Assembly (NCBI RefSeq): GCF_021018805.1
Contig: NC_086253.1
Coordinates: forward strand, 32,876,083-32,940,082
Length of the DNA stretch: 64,000 nt
Reading direction: 5' to 3'
Origin: Prinia subflava
Taxonomy: Eukaryota > Chordata > Aves > Passeriformes > Cisticolidae
The notes beneath the pieces are model-generated. The model worked only from the letters and a program-made list of their open reading frames with translations. It searched no databases and had not been told where the DNA came from. Below are positions 1 to 14,800 of this stretch, one piece after another (position 1 is the stretch's first letter; every line of letters begins with the position of its first letter). The translations under genes and the position numbers were made by a program.

Positions 1-2917
1 AGAATATGAACTCTTGAGCAACTACATGTTATACCCCTATCCAACTATTTGGACCTTACACTGTAAATCTTTATTACATTTCAAATCATTTCATTTCAGC
101 CACAGCGCCCTGTGCTTTCTCATGAAAATATACACGGTGGGGAGGAACCGTAAGTATAATTCTTGTCTACTAAACCAAAACCTAACATTTAAGCAACAGC
201 CAGCACGTCATCAGACAATTTTTTAACTTGCCAAGTACGATTATGAAGAGATTTCACAGATTTATAGATAACTGCATGATGTAGGAAGATATCCAAGAAA
301 GTCCAGACGACAAAACTTATTTAATTTTACATTCAGTGCAGCCAGACATGGCAACTTAACAGTTCTCCATTGTCTGTACTTACAGAAGAGATTTTGACTA
401 TTTTTATTCTCTCCATTTTTACATCTCAGCAAAATGACAATTACAGATTCAACATTGATTCAACTGATCTGCTTTACTGACTTGATAAAATTATTCAGAA
501 ACAGTTCTGGATGTGAATAGAGAGAAAAAAAGTAACTTGATAATGTTGATCACAGGAACAGAGGCTCACGCTTTTTGGTGTGATTTACAAGTGCAATTCA
601 AATATGAGATACAAGAAAAGCTTTTCTGAAAACTGGAGCAGAACCTAGAACTCAGGTCTTACTTTGAGAAACATTTTAAATGCTTGAGGTATTTCAGTAC
701 TGACTGTTAAAATGCAAGTTCAGTGCAAGATTGTCTTGAGATTCCCTCCCCGCCCCCAGTCTTGCACTCGCATCCTACTTCAGTGATCACTGAAACCAGT
801 AGCCATTCTTTCTACTGAGGTGCATCAGAGCACTTCAGTATATGCCCTATTAGATGATTTTTCATTAAATGCACCTAAGATTTATTGTATAAAAATATTT
901 GTAAGTTTTTCTTAGTCCTTCGAAAATGAAAAAGAGGGGCAAAAAGTTACCAAATAGCTATACCACAGATATATAATTAGGTTTAGATATTTAATCTCAC
1001 TAAAACCACAACTCCCTGTTGGTATTGTTGAGTGTGCTGAAGCACCTCAGTTTTAAAAGCAATAATTTTCTAACTCATTTTTTTCAATACAGTATAAGTA
1101 GTTCATGACTAAAGTTATTGATTCCTAGAATTAAAAATAGAAATATATTTAAATTGCCAAATAACCATTCTTTCTCTTGAATATGTTTTCTGTAAGTATT
1201 GTAAATGCTAGTAGACTTTTCATACTTACGAAAGTCTTAGATTAGCACAGAGAGAATGAAATTACTACAAAGGGTTTTTTAAAATGGATTATCTAGAAAT
1301 TACTAAAATTCAATTTCTAAAGTTCAAAGAGAGCTCATTGGGAAGTTCTTGTTACTGTACTTGAGTAAGTAATTGGCTTGAATCCTATTCATGATACATT
1401 ACATCTGCAAATCTGTCCCCTTGGAAGCTGCATTTAATTATTTTTTGGAATATCACACAGCTCTGCTTTCCTGGAATGATGATAAGCGTAACATAAAATA
1501 CTATTGCCACTTAGGTTTTTGCACAGATTGTTCTTACTCCTGCTACACAAAAAAGGTAATTGTTTAAACAGCCAGTCTCTTTCCATTTTGTTAGTGTAAT
1601 TAAAATATACAAAGAGACTTCTGGGGCTTGGGAAGATGACTACCAGTGATGAGAAATTAAGTGGTTTTTTTATTTTTTTCTTGGAACATTTTCTTCTTTT
1701 CTAATCTCCAAACCAGCAATGTGAAAAATAAGTGTAGTTTATTCAAGATAACCATCATCAAACTAAATCCAGCACCAGTCTGTATATAGGATTTTCAAGT
1801 TGGACTTTCAGGAGCAAGAATTTTTTACTAAAGTAAACCATGAAAACTTAGCCAGAATGATAAACACATCAATGAGCAAGCTATCTTGTTTGTACTGGGG
1901 AAAGTGTAGTAATGGTATTAAGGTTTAAAACTCAGTGAGCTGTTTTAAGAGAAAAAAATTGATACAATTTCATTTTGCTTCAGTAATCTGAAATTAAAAC
2001 TATATCCTTTTCCCAATTTCTGCAGTTGTACCTTGCTTCCTTTTTAGACAGTCAGTCATATCTATGGGACAGTTGCTTAGAAAAAAAGGCCAATTCTGAC
2101 TCTACAGGACTTAAAGGCTTGTGCAACGATTTTCCTGTGGGCTTTCAGCCCAAGAACCTTCAGTTCCTCCTGTTGAGAGTTTATTCTTTCAATTCAAAAA
2201 ACTTTACTTAAAAGCTGGCAAGGAATGAAATACAGTGCATTTAGTAATTTGCCATTTATTTCTTGCCATTTATCCACCTTACATCCTGCAATCTGCAGCC
2301 CTGGCTAGGTGTAGAAGCACAGCTCAGGGTTTGGATATTGTTTGAGTTTCCATCCATATGTCCTCTGATTTGATTCGGGCCTCTCCCTCACTCTGAGAGA
2401 CAGATGGCTGATATGTGTAGCCACTGAAGAGCCCAGGGAGCTCCCCCAGCCACAGTGACAGTGCCTGAGAGCTGCTGTCCTGGGTACCTTCGCTTGTGCT
2501 GTTACTGGCTTCTCAGAGCTTAGAGGCAGAGCCACAGTGTTAGGTGCTGGTCATGGAAAGTTACCAGGCTAGCACATCTAGACTCTCCTTTAGAAGTCCT
2601 CTGTTTGGTGACTGAACTATAAAATAACACTAAAATGTAAAAAAAAAAATCTGTTTTTGAAACAACTTTTTGAGGAGCCATCAGGCTTCCCTTTAAACTT
2701 AATCTTTAGTGTCTCATGAGTTGCCTTTCTAATGAAGGTTTTACTTGCTATAAGTTCCTAACCCTCAAATCCACCAGGCAAAAAAAAGGTATTTTCCCCC
2801 TCTATTTGCAAGAAGTGTTTCTTCTTAATGTTTAAACCAGTTCATTTACTTGAGCAAAAGTGCAAGGAACTCTTACTTCTTTTTAAAATGCATCATTTGT
2901 CCTATTTAAGGTTTCAG
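1..2917 (+). other. SORBS2 intron (no gene seen)
   Basis: AT-rich sequence upstream of the first recognisable SORBS2 exon. I looked for further SH3-type coding segments and splice-bounded open frames and found none. The stretch ends in a polypyrimidine tract and AG acceptor at 2916-2917. It is best read as the intron before the penultimate exon. Confidence 0.6.
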
Positions 2918-3017
2918 GCTCTATATAACTATACTCCTAGGAATGAAGATGAATTGGAGCTCAGAGAGGGAGATGTCATTGATGTGATGGAAAAATGTGA
3001 TGATGGATGGTTTGTGG
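2918..3017 (+). CDS. SORBS2: SORBS2 penultimate coding exon, third SH3 domain
   Basis: This 100-bp exon (phase 0 in, one extra base out) encodes the first two thirds of an SH3 domain: the ALYNY motif, then DELELREGD, then the DDGWFVG tryptophan motif. It is bounded by an AG acceptor at 2916-2917 and a GT donor at 3018-3019. The spelling of the domain matches the C-terminal SH3 of SORBS2 (ArgBP2) better than SORBS1 or SORBS3. SORBS2 is an adaptor at Z-discs, stress fibres and adhesion sites; its SH3 domains bind proline-rich partners such as vinculin and Abl/Cbl-family signalling proteins (family knowledge). PDLIM3 lying next downstream on the same strand matches conserved vertebrate gene order. 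The earlier exons lie outside the window. Confidence 0.92.
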
Positions 3018-3767
3018 GTATGTTTTAACTTGGTTGCTTTCTTCTTTCTTTTCCCCCTGACTTGTGCTGCCCTCTTTGTGTAGTGTCTTTTAAACAACTT
3101 GATTTTTGGCACTTAGTGTAATAAACTTGAACCTGGCTTTATCAGGAGAAATCCTAACCAAAATCCACTGAAATTAACAGGTGATTTTGCATTTTTTAAA
3201 AATGATAGACGTAAATTGACAAATGCCTCATGTTGTACAGCATTGCTGTCGTTGATGACACAGAATGGATTGTGTATTATTTCTCTCTTTATAAAGGCCA
3301 GGTAACTTAAAACCTTCTCACATTAATACATCTACAGCACTGACCACTTGTGAAACCCAAGTATTACTGAACAAACAGCGATTTCATAACCAGGCCTACA
3401 TACAGTGGCTTAATCATTTCATAAACCCTCATGCACACAGCAGCTAACTAATCATCTGACAAGTCCTTAATATTTGAAAAATTCACATAATTTAGACTTC
3501 AAGTTGTTGAAGTTAAATTATTTTTACATACCAAGAATTTTAGCATGACTTTTCATCAGGCCTAACGATTTAATCAAATATACCTCTTCATTTGCATTTT
3601 CCTTCCTGCAGTTACACTTTGTTAAACCTCACAAATAAACTTATATAGTATAAGAATCTGTAGATCATTCTGTTTGTGCAATATTAAACATAAAAATTTT
3701 AAGGCCATGCTTACATAGTGATTTTCTGTTGTTATTCCCATCTTTCATCTATTGCTTCTAATTTCAG
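3018..3767 (+). other. SORBS2 last intron
   Basis: A 750-bp intron between the two SH3 exons, with a GT start and a pyrimidine-rich tract ending in AG at 3766-3767. Nothing else is recognisable in it. Confidence 0.85.
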
Positions 3768-3829
3768 GAACTTCAAGAAGAACCAAATTCTTTGGTACTT
3801 TCCCTGGAAACTATGTCAAGAGGCTGTGA
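3768..3829 (+). CDS. SORBS2: SORBS2 terminal coding exon
   Basis: The exon starts after ATTTCAG. It completes the split glycine codon of the previous exon and encodes the end of the SH3 domain ([19 protein letters not shown]), then stops at TGA 3827-3829. The GTFPGNYV segment is the conserved final strand and 3-10 helix of SH3 domains. Translation ends just after the domain, as in SORBS2 of other vertebrates. Downstream sequence is 3' UTR. Confidence 0.93.
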
Positions 3830-5800
3830 ATTTTTTTTTTCTACTTATTTATGCTGCATCTCTGCAACACATCTGCATAAAGCTGCTAGAAAACATGCTA
3901 CGCTGGCCTTCTGTTTTCTCGCTTGCAGTCTCAAATAGAGGCCATCTAGTTCATCCTCATCCCATCCCACCCGCCAAACCGTTCCAGCAGTGTTACAGCA
4001 ACGACCACAGTGTGAATAACTAAGCTTTTCTGAGACAAGAGGAATCGTTTCAACATTTAAATACTCCCTGCTTTAAAGTCTTTTCATGTGAAACACAATA
4101 GGAAAAGCCTAATCACAGGTACACAGATGAGTTGCCATGCGGGGTGGGGGGAAAGGGGAAAAAATTATTCTTGGTTTGAACATTTGTGGTACTACCATGA
4201 AGTCTGGTGGGATTTTTCAGCATGCATGTAATTCAGAGGAAAGTTGCTGTTTACTATTTTTAAGAAATTTGATTTTACACATTCTTATTGGCTTGGCAGC
4301 ATTTGTTGCTTCCACATTGCTGTGTCACAGGTTTGCCTATTGTACTGGTTTACAGTGTATGACAAACTTTAATATAGATTTTTTTGCCTGCACTTGTATG
4401 CTGTAACAAATGCACAGTGATTGTAAAATCTCAAGCAAGCAAGGTGAAAAATGGAAGAACTGCAAGTGTTCTGAACTGGTGCAATGGTATTGGATAAATC
4501 TTCTTTTTTTTTTTTCCCCTAATGAAAAACTGTAGTGAACCTGTAGTGTTTTCTCTTAAAAGGTAAAAAGTGCAAAAGACACAAAGACTTGGGAAAGAGG
4601 ATTTAAGGAGAGCAAGACAATGCTGTAAGCATAGACAATAATAACCTGCCTGATAGGCAGATGTCTGATATTTAATGGTTGTAATCAAAATGTTGTAATA
4701 GTAAGCAACATGAAGTGTAAGAGGTTAGTGTTTTTACTTATCAGGAAATTAAAGAAGCAGGAAAGTAAACAGTGTTAGTGCAAAGGGTTGTTGGGTTTTG
4801 ATTTTTTTCCTTCTTAACATAGCCACCTGAAAAATATTCACAAGCATCATGTACTGATTTATTTCACTATATATGTGTATGTACGTTAATGAAACCCAAG
4901 TTACACGTTCTTTTTAGAATTTAGAAAGAAAAAAAGTCACAAGTATTAAAACCAATATATTTTAGAGGTGTTGGGTTTTGGGTTTTTGTCTGAATGAACA
5001 AGTGTTTGAAAACATACATTTTTCCATAAGCAAAGGTAAGCATAAATAGCAAATGAAATTAAGGCACAGGATGATAATGACTATGGCTTTATAAAAATAA
5101 AAATGTGGATTTGGTTTCTTTGGCACCTTATAGATGGCAAAAGCTTCTGCTGCGTTTTTCATGGGTAAAGGATCAAAATTATCAAAATGTATGTAGTCTC
5201 TGTAGCATTTTGTACATAATTTTGCTTTTTTGTACAGAGCCATTTGGTTGTTGATTTTTAAAAAATTAAGTTTCTTATTTGCCCTCTTCACATACAGAAC
5301 ATTTCAATGCATTTTTCTTTTCTTGCTATGTTCACCATAAGCACATCTGGATAGTGCAATTCTGTAAGACAGCATTTTATGCAAAATTTTATTAATTAAA
5401 ATATGGTTTACCAGCCAAATCTAAATGTACATATGTCTTTATTACTGAGAACGGTCATTAAGGCAAAGGTAAAGAAACATCTTTGTGCAGCATACCTTTA
5501 TTATTGCAGATTTCATGGCAAAAGCTTTATATTCAAAGGCTTTCGATTTTAAACTAGATCTGCATGCAGCTTTGCTGTGAAATTAATACTATCTTTGATG
5601 CCATTTACGATTGAGGACTTAAATATCTGTTGCCTGTGATATTTAAAAAGTACTGTTTCTACTCTGTATCTGATTTTAGAAAAATGCAGGTTTTTCATAC
5701 CTGTCTTTCAGGTAACTGACTTTGAATTCCTACAAGCAAAAGGTCTCTGTGGTTTTTTTTCTTGAATAGACTTCTAATAAATTTTGCTTGGAGTACAAAA
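3830..5800 (+). other. Probable SORBS2 3' UTR
   Basis: Non-coding sequence after the SORBS2 stop. AATAAA hexamers occur at 5096-5101, 5776-5781 and 6610-6615, so the true cleavage site is uncertain. I set the end near the second hexamer. No other gene is visible; the open frames here are short and lack homology I recognise. Confidence 0.45.
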
Positions 5801-8800
5801 CTGTTTCCCTCATCATTTCTCCTAATACAAGTAACTTGCCACTTAGGTATTGCAAAGTGCTTAACTCTTCAAGCATATATGCAAATAGTTACACCTTGCA
5901 CTTACCCCCACACCCCCCCTCAAGCCTACACCAGTTACATTCATGGGCTGCTAGCACTGCCCACAGCTCTCACTTTGAGCACTTCTGTGTCATCCCTGAA
6001 ACGCCTGAATGCAAAAGCAACATTATGGACTTTCTGCAGAGAGTGTGCCAGTTTGAGAGGATTTTTTTCTTGCCAGAACCACGGGCAAGAAACAGAAACA
6101 CAAAGGTAAAACACACAATGTATAAATTCTTCATGCATGCCAAAAGTTCCTACATCCTAATCCTTCAACAAAAGCAAAATGAGAACTCCCGTGTTAAACT
6201 ACAGCTTTAGGAAAACACTGGTTGTTGGGAAACGTTTTACACTGGGGACATCTCTGCTTAGCAAGGAACATTTGTCCAAAAAAACCCTGCAACAAGAAGC
6301 AAAGCACATTCTAGGTTTTGACTGGGGATTAGTGTTTGGTTTTTGTCGATTTTTTTTTTTCGCTGCCTGGTAGCAAAGACACTGCTGGCACCTCAGAGTA
6401 GCTCTTTGGTCCTTCTTCACCATGCTATGCTTGCCATTTCTGCCAGGCTGCTTCTTCCCAAATGCTGTGCATGGTGTATTTGTACCACTAAAGAATCCAC
6501 TGCAACAGCAACCTGCATTTGGATAGGAATAATCCATTTCCTCAAGTCTGATTTATGCTGTGTCTTCACAATTGCTGGGCTGGAAAAAGCAAACCCACCA
6601 ACATCTCTAAATAAACAAACATGTAGCTGAAAGTGACATCTGCCTACAGGGAGATTAAGACCAGGGCCTGCTGTTAAAACTTCAGCAGAGACTCCTTTGT
6701 CAGTATAAGCACTGTCAATGCTGGGAGTGCTTTCAGTCTGGACAAGGCCTGATTTTAGTCAGTATGATTCAAGTGACCATTCCCTTCCTCTGCTAATTTA
6801 GCTTAAACCCACCACATGCATTTCTTCTCACAGCCCAATAACCAAATGCTGGCATATGCAGTCAAACATTGTGTGTTTTGCCTTTCTGTTAGCTGGGTGA
6901 TCCAGTGTGGAATTCAGGACGTCACTGAAGTACTGCTTTATGCCAGACACCACTGAGAATTGTCAGAAAGAGGTACTACTGTGCTTGAACAGATTTCCAT
7001 GAAAACTAGCCTAATAACATCAGCTGGTTAGTATAGTCTCACTAATGTAAAGTCATGCTAGATAGTTAAGGGTCTGAGTGGTTAATGGGTGAAACAGAAT
7101 CTTCTGCTAATTGCAAAGTGAATGAGAAAGGGGAAAATACTTGTTATTGTAATGAGACTAGCAAGCCATTGACACTTCAGAAGATTTTAGTCTTAATGTT
7201 TTAGTCAAAAAGTAGAGAAATATTTAAGTATATTCAGGTAACATACTCAATTCTGCTAAATCTGCTGAAATCCCAACCATACTATTTAAGGAACAAACTA
7301 AAGGATTTTTTGAGTTTCCTTGGATAGGCCCCTATAAAACCATGAGGGACACCCCACACGAGTAGGTGGTGTTTTGTCCTTGAAGTCAGAGCAAGAGAGA
7401 TCTGGGAAATTAGAGGCCAGCCAGTTTAATATCTAGAAAAAGATGAGAACAGATCAATTAAAAGCCTCAGATATCCCCTGATTTTTCTGGAAAATTATGT
7501 ATCAAACCAAATTCCTTTTCTATTGCCAGCATATGTAGCATGCTTCTTGATTTCTATTAGGATTTGCTTTTAATGCTATGAGTTGGCAGCTGGATTTGCA
7601 GGCTAAGTGCAATAAAATAAGTTCTGTTGCAGAGTTGCACTACATTACAGACAAATAGGTAACATAAGGTAACATAACTACAGCATCCCTAAAAATCAGT
7701 TGATCTCAGTCCCTACCCTGCAGCGAGTATATTTGCTGTCCAGGCAAAGGCTTCCTAAAACAAGAAAGCCCATAACATACCAACAAGCCAGGGAGAGTAA
7801 TGCATAAGCAGTTCAGGGTAGTGATCTATATCCCAAACTAAGCAAAGGGTCACCCTAGCAGGTCTCACATTCTGTCACCCGTGCCAAAGCAAAGCATGGT
7901 GTCATTCTGTGATGCCTGGTATTTACTAGTTGCCTTTTAAATGCTGATATACAGAGCCCGGACAGGAACACGAGGTGCTTCCTGTGCATTTGAAAAAGCA
8001 GTGCATGAGCCCATGGGAAGCTGGAAACATGAAGTCAGTAGTTCTAGAAAGACCTTAGGTCATTGCTAAGTATAGTCCCTTACAGCATTAATAGTTAGAG
8101 GGTGAAACCCTGCCTTTACTCCAGTTAACAGCAAACTCCTTTGAAGTCAACAGATCCCACAGTATTGGTAATAATTTCTGTGTTAACATGAAACTAAAAC
8201 TGCACAAGAAAGAAGTACTAGAAAAACTGAATGTCCAGTTTGGGTTAGTTTTATTATATTGAAAAGTATGAGTGCACACAGAGACCAGAATCCTCTTCTT
8301 TAACTGTTCCCCCAATAGAGCAGAGCAGATAGTTCCCTCTTTTAATACTTAACAGACAAGTTAGCTTAAAGTTTCTTTTATCCATGCTGGCTACAACCAG
8401 CAAATACCAATCAGATCAATACCTGAGTCCATCCCTTTTTACAGAGCAGGGAACTGTCAGACCAACACAATGGAAATTGGTACCTTATTCATACACAGAA
8501 CATAGGGATGCTGAATTTAATAAGACTTTCTTCTGCAACTCTACTAATGATCAATCAAAATCATACCATTGATTTGACTGGATGCAAAAATTGCCATTTT
8601 ATCCTCCCTGTAATGGCCAGATAGTAAATTCCCAAGTCCTAGCTAAAGATTGTCCAATATTGTTCTCATCCACATAGTGAAGTCACATTCCTTTGAAAAT
8701 TAAAAATATTCTTACACGTATCTATGCAGAATATGACAGAAATCCACTGAAACAAAATAATGAATAAATTCCTGCTTGCACTTCCCTTTGTCAGAAACTA

Positions 8801-11800
8801 ATTAAGCCACAATGATACTGGTGACTGCTAAGTTCTCATTTATGGGGTTTTTGTCACCTCTGAAACATAAAAAAAATAGCAGAGGTTTGTTTTTAATATG
8901 TGGTGATGAAACCAGGGAAGAACTTGAACAATCCTGCAGGTTCAAGTTCTAGTGCAAATGTGCTGTAAATAGTTACACTGTGCAGCTGCACCCAGGATTC
9001 CCAGATCCTGTTTCATTTGCATCAATGAGAATCCCATGTATAATGTATTAAGAAATATGCCTTTTGATATTTAGGTTTTGTGTTTTCAGGGGTCACAAAG
9101 AAGCGAAGTTTTGTGGTAACAGATTGTTTTATACCACACAAAAATAGAAAGTATTCTTACTAAAATAGCTTTAACAACTATCCCATAGCAATTTTTGAGC
9201 AACCTTTGTATTATGATGTCACACCTAATTACAAATCAGGAGCACAGAGGGTTCCACTATATCAGAATGGCATTACATCACAAGTGACACAAGGGCAGGG
9301 AGGGGGGGAAGTGTTGACTGACAACACAAAATGTGTTGCTATCCTCAGTACAGACATTCACGTCTCAACAATTCATGTTTCTTGCTGCCAACACAAATAA
9401 CAAACTTGGAAGCCATTATTTCATCACCCACATAAACAAATAGCAAAGTAATCCTCCTACATTTTCCATCCATCAGATAAATCAGTAAACCACTTTAAAA
9501 ACATCCCAAGAATAATGTAATTATTTATTTCTACCAGTGAAGAATTGCCAGAGAGTTACAAGCAGTGGCTCTTGATATTTCCCTCCAAAAGGAGGAGTTT
9601 CCCTTCTCTCTCGCAAGCCAGTGTTTCCCTTTGCAAGAGAGGGCCCAGTATTCACCTGTGTCCACTTTGGGGGCCGAGCTTTAGCTCCAAGTGACTGGAA
9701 GAGTCATTTGCTATTTAAATATCTTAAAGGATCTGGTCCTTTAAGATTGTTTAGGCCATCTTACATTAATATAAAATGGAGTAATTTTATCTCAAGACTT
9801 TCTACAAGTGGCACTTAAGGACCAAAGAAATAAACTGCTCTATTAAAATAATCAAGCCTTCCATCATTCACACTGAGGCTCTTTCCCTCACCCCTGAGTT
9901 AAGCATACAAGTGAAACCAGCACTGCAGATGGGGAACACCGAGGAGCCTGAACATGTTGTTCTAAGTGGGTCATCGCACTGTTTCTGTCGCTGTGATTTG
10001 CTAGATAAACCCCAAGCATGCAATGACCCAACTCATGCTTCCCTGGGTTAGTGCTCCAAACTGTAATGTGAAACATGTACAAATACCAGCTGGTTTAATA
10101 CCCGCCAGAGGCTTTTCTTACACTACCACAGATTCATCTGTTATAGATAGGGGTTTTTTTCACATGTAACTGGAAGTATTTGAACAGGTGAGAATGAGCC
10201 CTTCCCTCCTTACACCATAAAAGAGGACAAATGAATGTGCCCAGTACGTCTGGGGTAGTAGAGAGCAATATTTATATGCCATGGAAGAGTTCAAGGAACT
10301 ATTTATAGATTCATTTCAACTGCTCCTGCAGCCAGCTCCGAGGTACAAGACATAAAGCAGCACATGAGACAATCTGAAGCTGAAAATATAAAAGTCATAT
10401 GGCATCAAAACCACAGAGAAACACCCAGCACACACAGAAATCCTCTACTGGCCCCCCAATCCATAGTCATATTCTGAAACAAGCATACTGCTACACATAG
10501 GGGTGCAAAATTTTTGCACCTACCATTTCAGTCAAAAGGAGTTTTAAGGAAGAGTGGTCGAAGAAAGAAATTGGCCCAAACCTAAATCAGAATCCGATAA
10601 TAATTTCTGACCACCACAGCTTTAATTACAAAACTTCTGCGGTTTAAGCTGTTACAGAAAATTGACTTTTCAGTTGCACACATCAGTGACAAATTCTGTG
10701 AACAGGATCCTGAAATTACTGCTAACTATCCAAAATTTCTCCATTCTTTGTAACACACACTTCCTTTGTTTATATCATTGCAGGGTCACAAACAACGCAG
10801 GCTTCAAGACAAGAATCCTCAAGGCAGAAAACCTGCAACTTATTTGTACAGCATTCATGCTAGGATGTCCTTGGTCCTCTAAAGTCTTAACCATTGCTTT
10901 AATGCAGGGAGGAAAGCATCACTAAATTAAAATAAATTGTGTCCCTTATAGACATACATTCACAGGTACATCCTGCACCTCAGATACAGAAACAGCAGAT
11001 GCTTCAACATCTTCCACTCAAAAAAAACCACCAAAAAACCCAAACCAAAAAAAAAAAACCCCAAACAAACCTAACACACAACAAAACACACCAAAATTAG
11101 AGAGGCAGGGTGGCTACTGGTGAAGAAAGGGCAATGTATTTAGGACATCAGAGGCAGGTAAAACCAGGGAGAGCCGTTTCAGGCCCTAGAAACAGGATAC
11201 TGGCCATGTTAAGGAGCCAGCCTTGTCAGTCTTCTTCCTTCACCATACACATCCTGTGCTTCCATGAATGATAGCTCCCCAGGAAAGCCTTAGAAAGGTA
11301 ACTATTACAGTCAGATCAGATTAAAAAGAGACAAGAGTAAGATCAACAGGGGAAGATACAAACAGCTACAGCAAGCCCAAAGAAATCCTTCTTTGGGCCT
11401 GCCCACCCTAAAGGGTGTGGTTTTAAGTCCAGATGAAAATTTGACTGCCCTGGTTTTAAGCCCAGCTGGAAAGTAAGCACCATGCAGCTGCTCACTCAAC
11501 TCCCCCTATACCAGTGACCTACCCAACTTTTCCCTCCTGTTCTACTACTCATCCTCTTCCTACCAGCTCCAGAGGCAAAAGTACTATTGAGGGGAAAAGC
11601 AGACATCCACGGCATAGGAAACATTTTACTACTGAAAATTACTGCAGTTCTGTTTTATTCCAATCAAGCTCTCACACTCTGGCTCTTGCCTTATCCAGAG
11701 GTCTACCTAAAGACCTCAGCATCTTGACATCATTACTGAAATCCAGAACTTCCCAAGATGAGAAGGTTTCCTGCATCAGGCCATAAAACTAACATTAGCT

Positions 11801-14800
11801 AACAGCTCCCACAGCACATGGAGTGGAGGTGGTTAGAAGATCCTGACTTTAAACATTCTGGCATTCCCTCAATTGAGAGGACTTTATCAAGTTACTTTTA
11901 AGCTCTGAGAAGTGCTAAACAAGAAATTGCTGAAATGCAATGGACAGGCAAGAGACGGTAAGAAATCAGTTTTAGGGAGACTTTTTTTGTATTTCTGAAA
12001 AGTTTTTAGTTTTCAGTGGTTTTGGTGTTTGGTTTTTGGGTGGGGTTTTTTTAGCTGGAAGGAGTCAGTGATAAGGATTGCAAGCAAAACCATTTCCAGG
12101 TCTTTATTTCCAGAGAGATTTTTGTTAGGAGAGTTTACTCACATTTCAAAGCACTACCTGTAAATACCATGACTTACTTCACATTGTAGAATGCCCTTTG
12201 AAAAGGCAGGGAGGAATTACACCCAGATTCTGGCCTGGATTTCCAGAGTACCAGCAAACTTCAAGAACAAAAATTCCCAGGTATATTAACTCCCCACATC
12301 CTGGAGTATAGCAATAGTGGATATATGAATACCAGTTTTAAGACTTTTTGTGGATATGCATATCTGAGAGTTTTCACATCTACCATTTCAGATACATTTA
12401 TTACCTGTTGATAAAACGTGAGGCTTGTCCTGATTAAGTTTCTGCTGTTTTTATCCTTGCTGCAGATCATCATTTTTCACAATATAGCCAGTTTTTGCAA
12501 ACGTTTTCTAAATTCTCTGCACTTATGCCTACATTCACTGAACAGAATCAAGCAAAAAGTCCAGTCAGGGCAAATTGTGAAATACATCATTAGTTACTTT
12601 CATTTGGTACTTTCCTTTGCTGATAAGAAACTAATTCATATACATGAATAAGCTGCCAGTGTCCTTTAGACAAGCAGAAAGAGATAAATCAAGATAGTAA
12701 TGGGGAAAATATTTACAGTATCTAGCTACATTGAAGCATTCTGCTTGAGTAACTGGAGTGTGCGTCAGGACCCGAGGATCCAGCTTTGTGGCTAGCTATA
12801 TTCTGAAGCTGCTAATCTCTGGCTCAGGGCCCACCTTGTACTTAAAACAGAATACAATATTTGTCTTCAGCTGTTGCCGTTTGTCATGACCCAATAAACA
12901 TGGCTAACTCTTCCATAGCAACTGCTGTTAAAATGCTAAAGCCAAGCCATAAAGTGAAAGACAAATAGATGCCGAATACAGTACTTTATGGAACATAAGA
13001 TAACAACTGTATATTAAAAGACATTCTGATGCCTGTTTCTTAGAGAAAAATACTCAGGTTTTGGCTCTTGGACTACAAGTGACTATGACCCAACATGTGA
13101 TATCACATGTGATCTCATCATTTGTTTGTGTATGGAGTCTTATCTCTTGGGAGACCACAAAATAGGTCAAGGTATTGATCTAGAGGTTTGACACATGCTT
13201 TGAAGAAACACTTGACTGCTCTGTACTCTAGAAAAAAAACAACATATACATTTTCAGGCTTAAGGCAGAATAAACTTTTGTTTTCCCTTCTTTCCAAGCT
13301 TCCCAGATAAAGGTCTTGGGTCAGTAGACTAACAGAGGACAACTGTAAATACCTGTTACCAAGGATATTTTTCTCTCACAGACACAAATGCATACCAGCT
13401 CACAGACAGGGGTTGACAGAAAAGCCTGTCAAGTACAACAATACAGAATGAGTCACCATGGACCATGTTTCAAATTCTTCTGGTCTCTTGTTGCTTACAT
13501 GCCTCCAAAAAACCTGTGGCCAGCCCCAGGGAAACACCAGACATTCTCAATGATTGTTGAAGTACAGTTGCATATAAGCACTTTGCTCTGCTATATTCAA
13601 AGAGCCCTATGTAAAAGCAGTATTTTACAGCCAAGGATAAAGCTGTGGTTAAAAAGAACTTCTCAGAATGAAAACAAGGAGAAACATCAGAAGATCCAAA
13701 CGGGATGAGCAGCTTTGCCTCCCACTTTATTTCTGTCTTTCCTAAAGGTATTTTGTAGATACTCATAGCATTCCCAGCTTTTGTTATCTGCTATTTACAA
13801 TGTAAGACATTCTCAATAAGTAAAAAGGTAATAAATTAAAAATTATAGATGGAAAAAAATTAGAAATCTTAGAGCAGGAATAAAGTACAAATCACAATCA
13901 CACAGAGATAAGCATTTTCTTTTTAACCAACAAATCACTGTTCTTCATACTTCAGATCTTTTTCCAGATATAACTTCCACTGACAAAAATATACTAGAAG
14001 AAAGGAGAAAACATACATACACACAAATGTTTCCATGGAGAGAGACATACTCTATAGACAGGATCTTCATTGACAGTTATACCACTCCAAGAACAAGTTC
14101 TCTCTTGTCATCTAATAATTTTTAGACAAAATGCTATTCAAAAAGCATTGCTACTGCCTCCTGCCTGATGGGTTCCTCTAGTCACAGAAGCTATACTAGA
14201 GATCTATTCTTAGTCCTGAGTTTTGCAAAATTCTCTGAAATTTTTGTTACATCTAGTGCTACTGAATAGAACCAGCTCCTTCCCCAGTAGCAGCATATGT
14301 AATCCCAATACATTCACTTGCCTATAACCTTTTATCTTGATTAGTTAAGGAGCAAAAAAAGGCTAATTACAACTAACACAGAAGGGACATACCACAGCAC
14401 TTTGTGCAAGTTTTAATCTATGAATAGTGGGGATACAGTAATTCATATCTCATGAATAAGACTTGAATAGCAATTATAAAATACGTGTCTGAAAAGAAGG
14501 GATGCAATGTCTAAGCAAGATCTTCACAGGAGAAGCTGACTGAGTCATGTCTGAAACAGAGTTGGCTAACAGCTTCTCTAAGTATCTAAAATTACTGCTA
14601 TCTGCTAAATTACAATTTAACATACCTCTTTGAAGCCTCATGTTACCTCCATCACTTCCACTGCCCCTTTCCCTGGTCCTAATCACCTTATTTCCTCCAG
14701 CCTCTTCTTTTCTGGGCCCTGCCAATATTGGACTTGTATCATGCAACCCAGCACAAGAAAAGATGTATGACTGTCTAGCACTGGCATACTAACAGCATCC

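Noticed and set aside
2026..2535. Open frames of 61 and 76 codons upstream of the SORBS2 SH3 exon
   Set aside because: No splice-bounded SORBS2-like segment and no SH3 motif. Taken as intronic chance frames.
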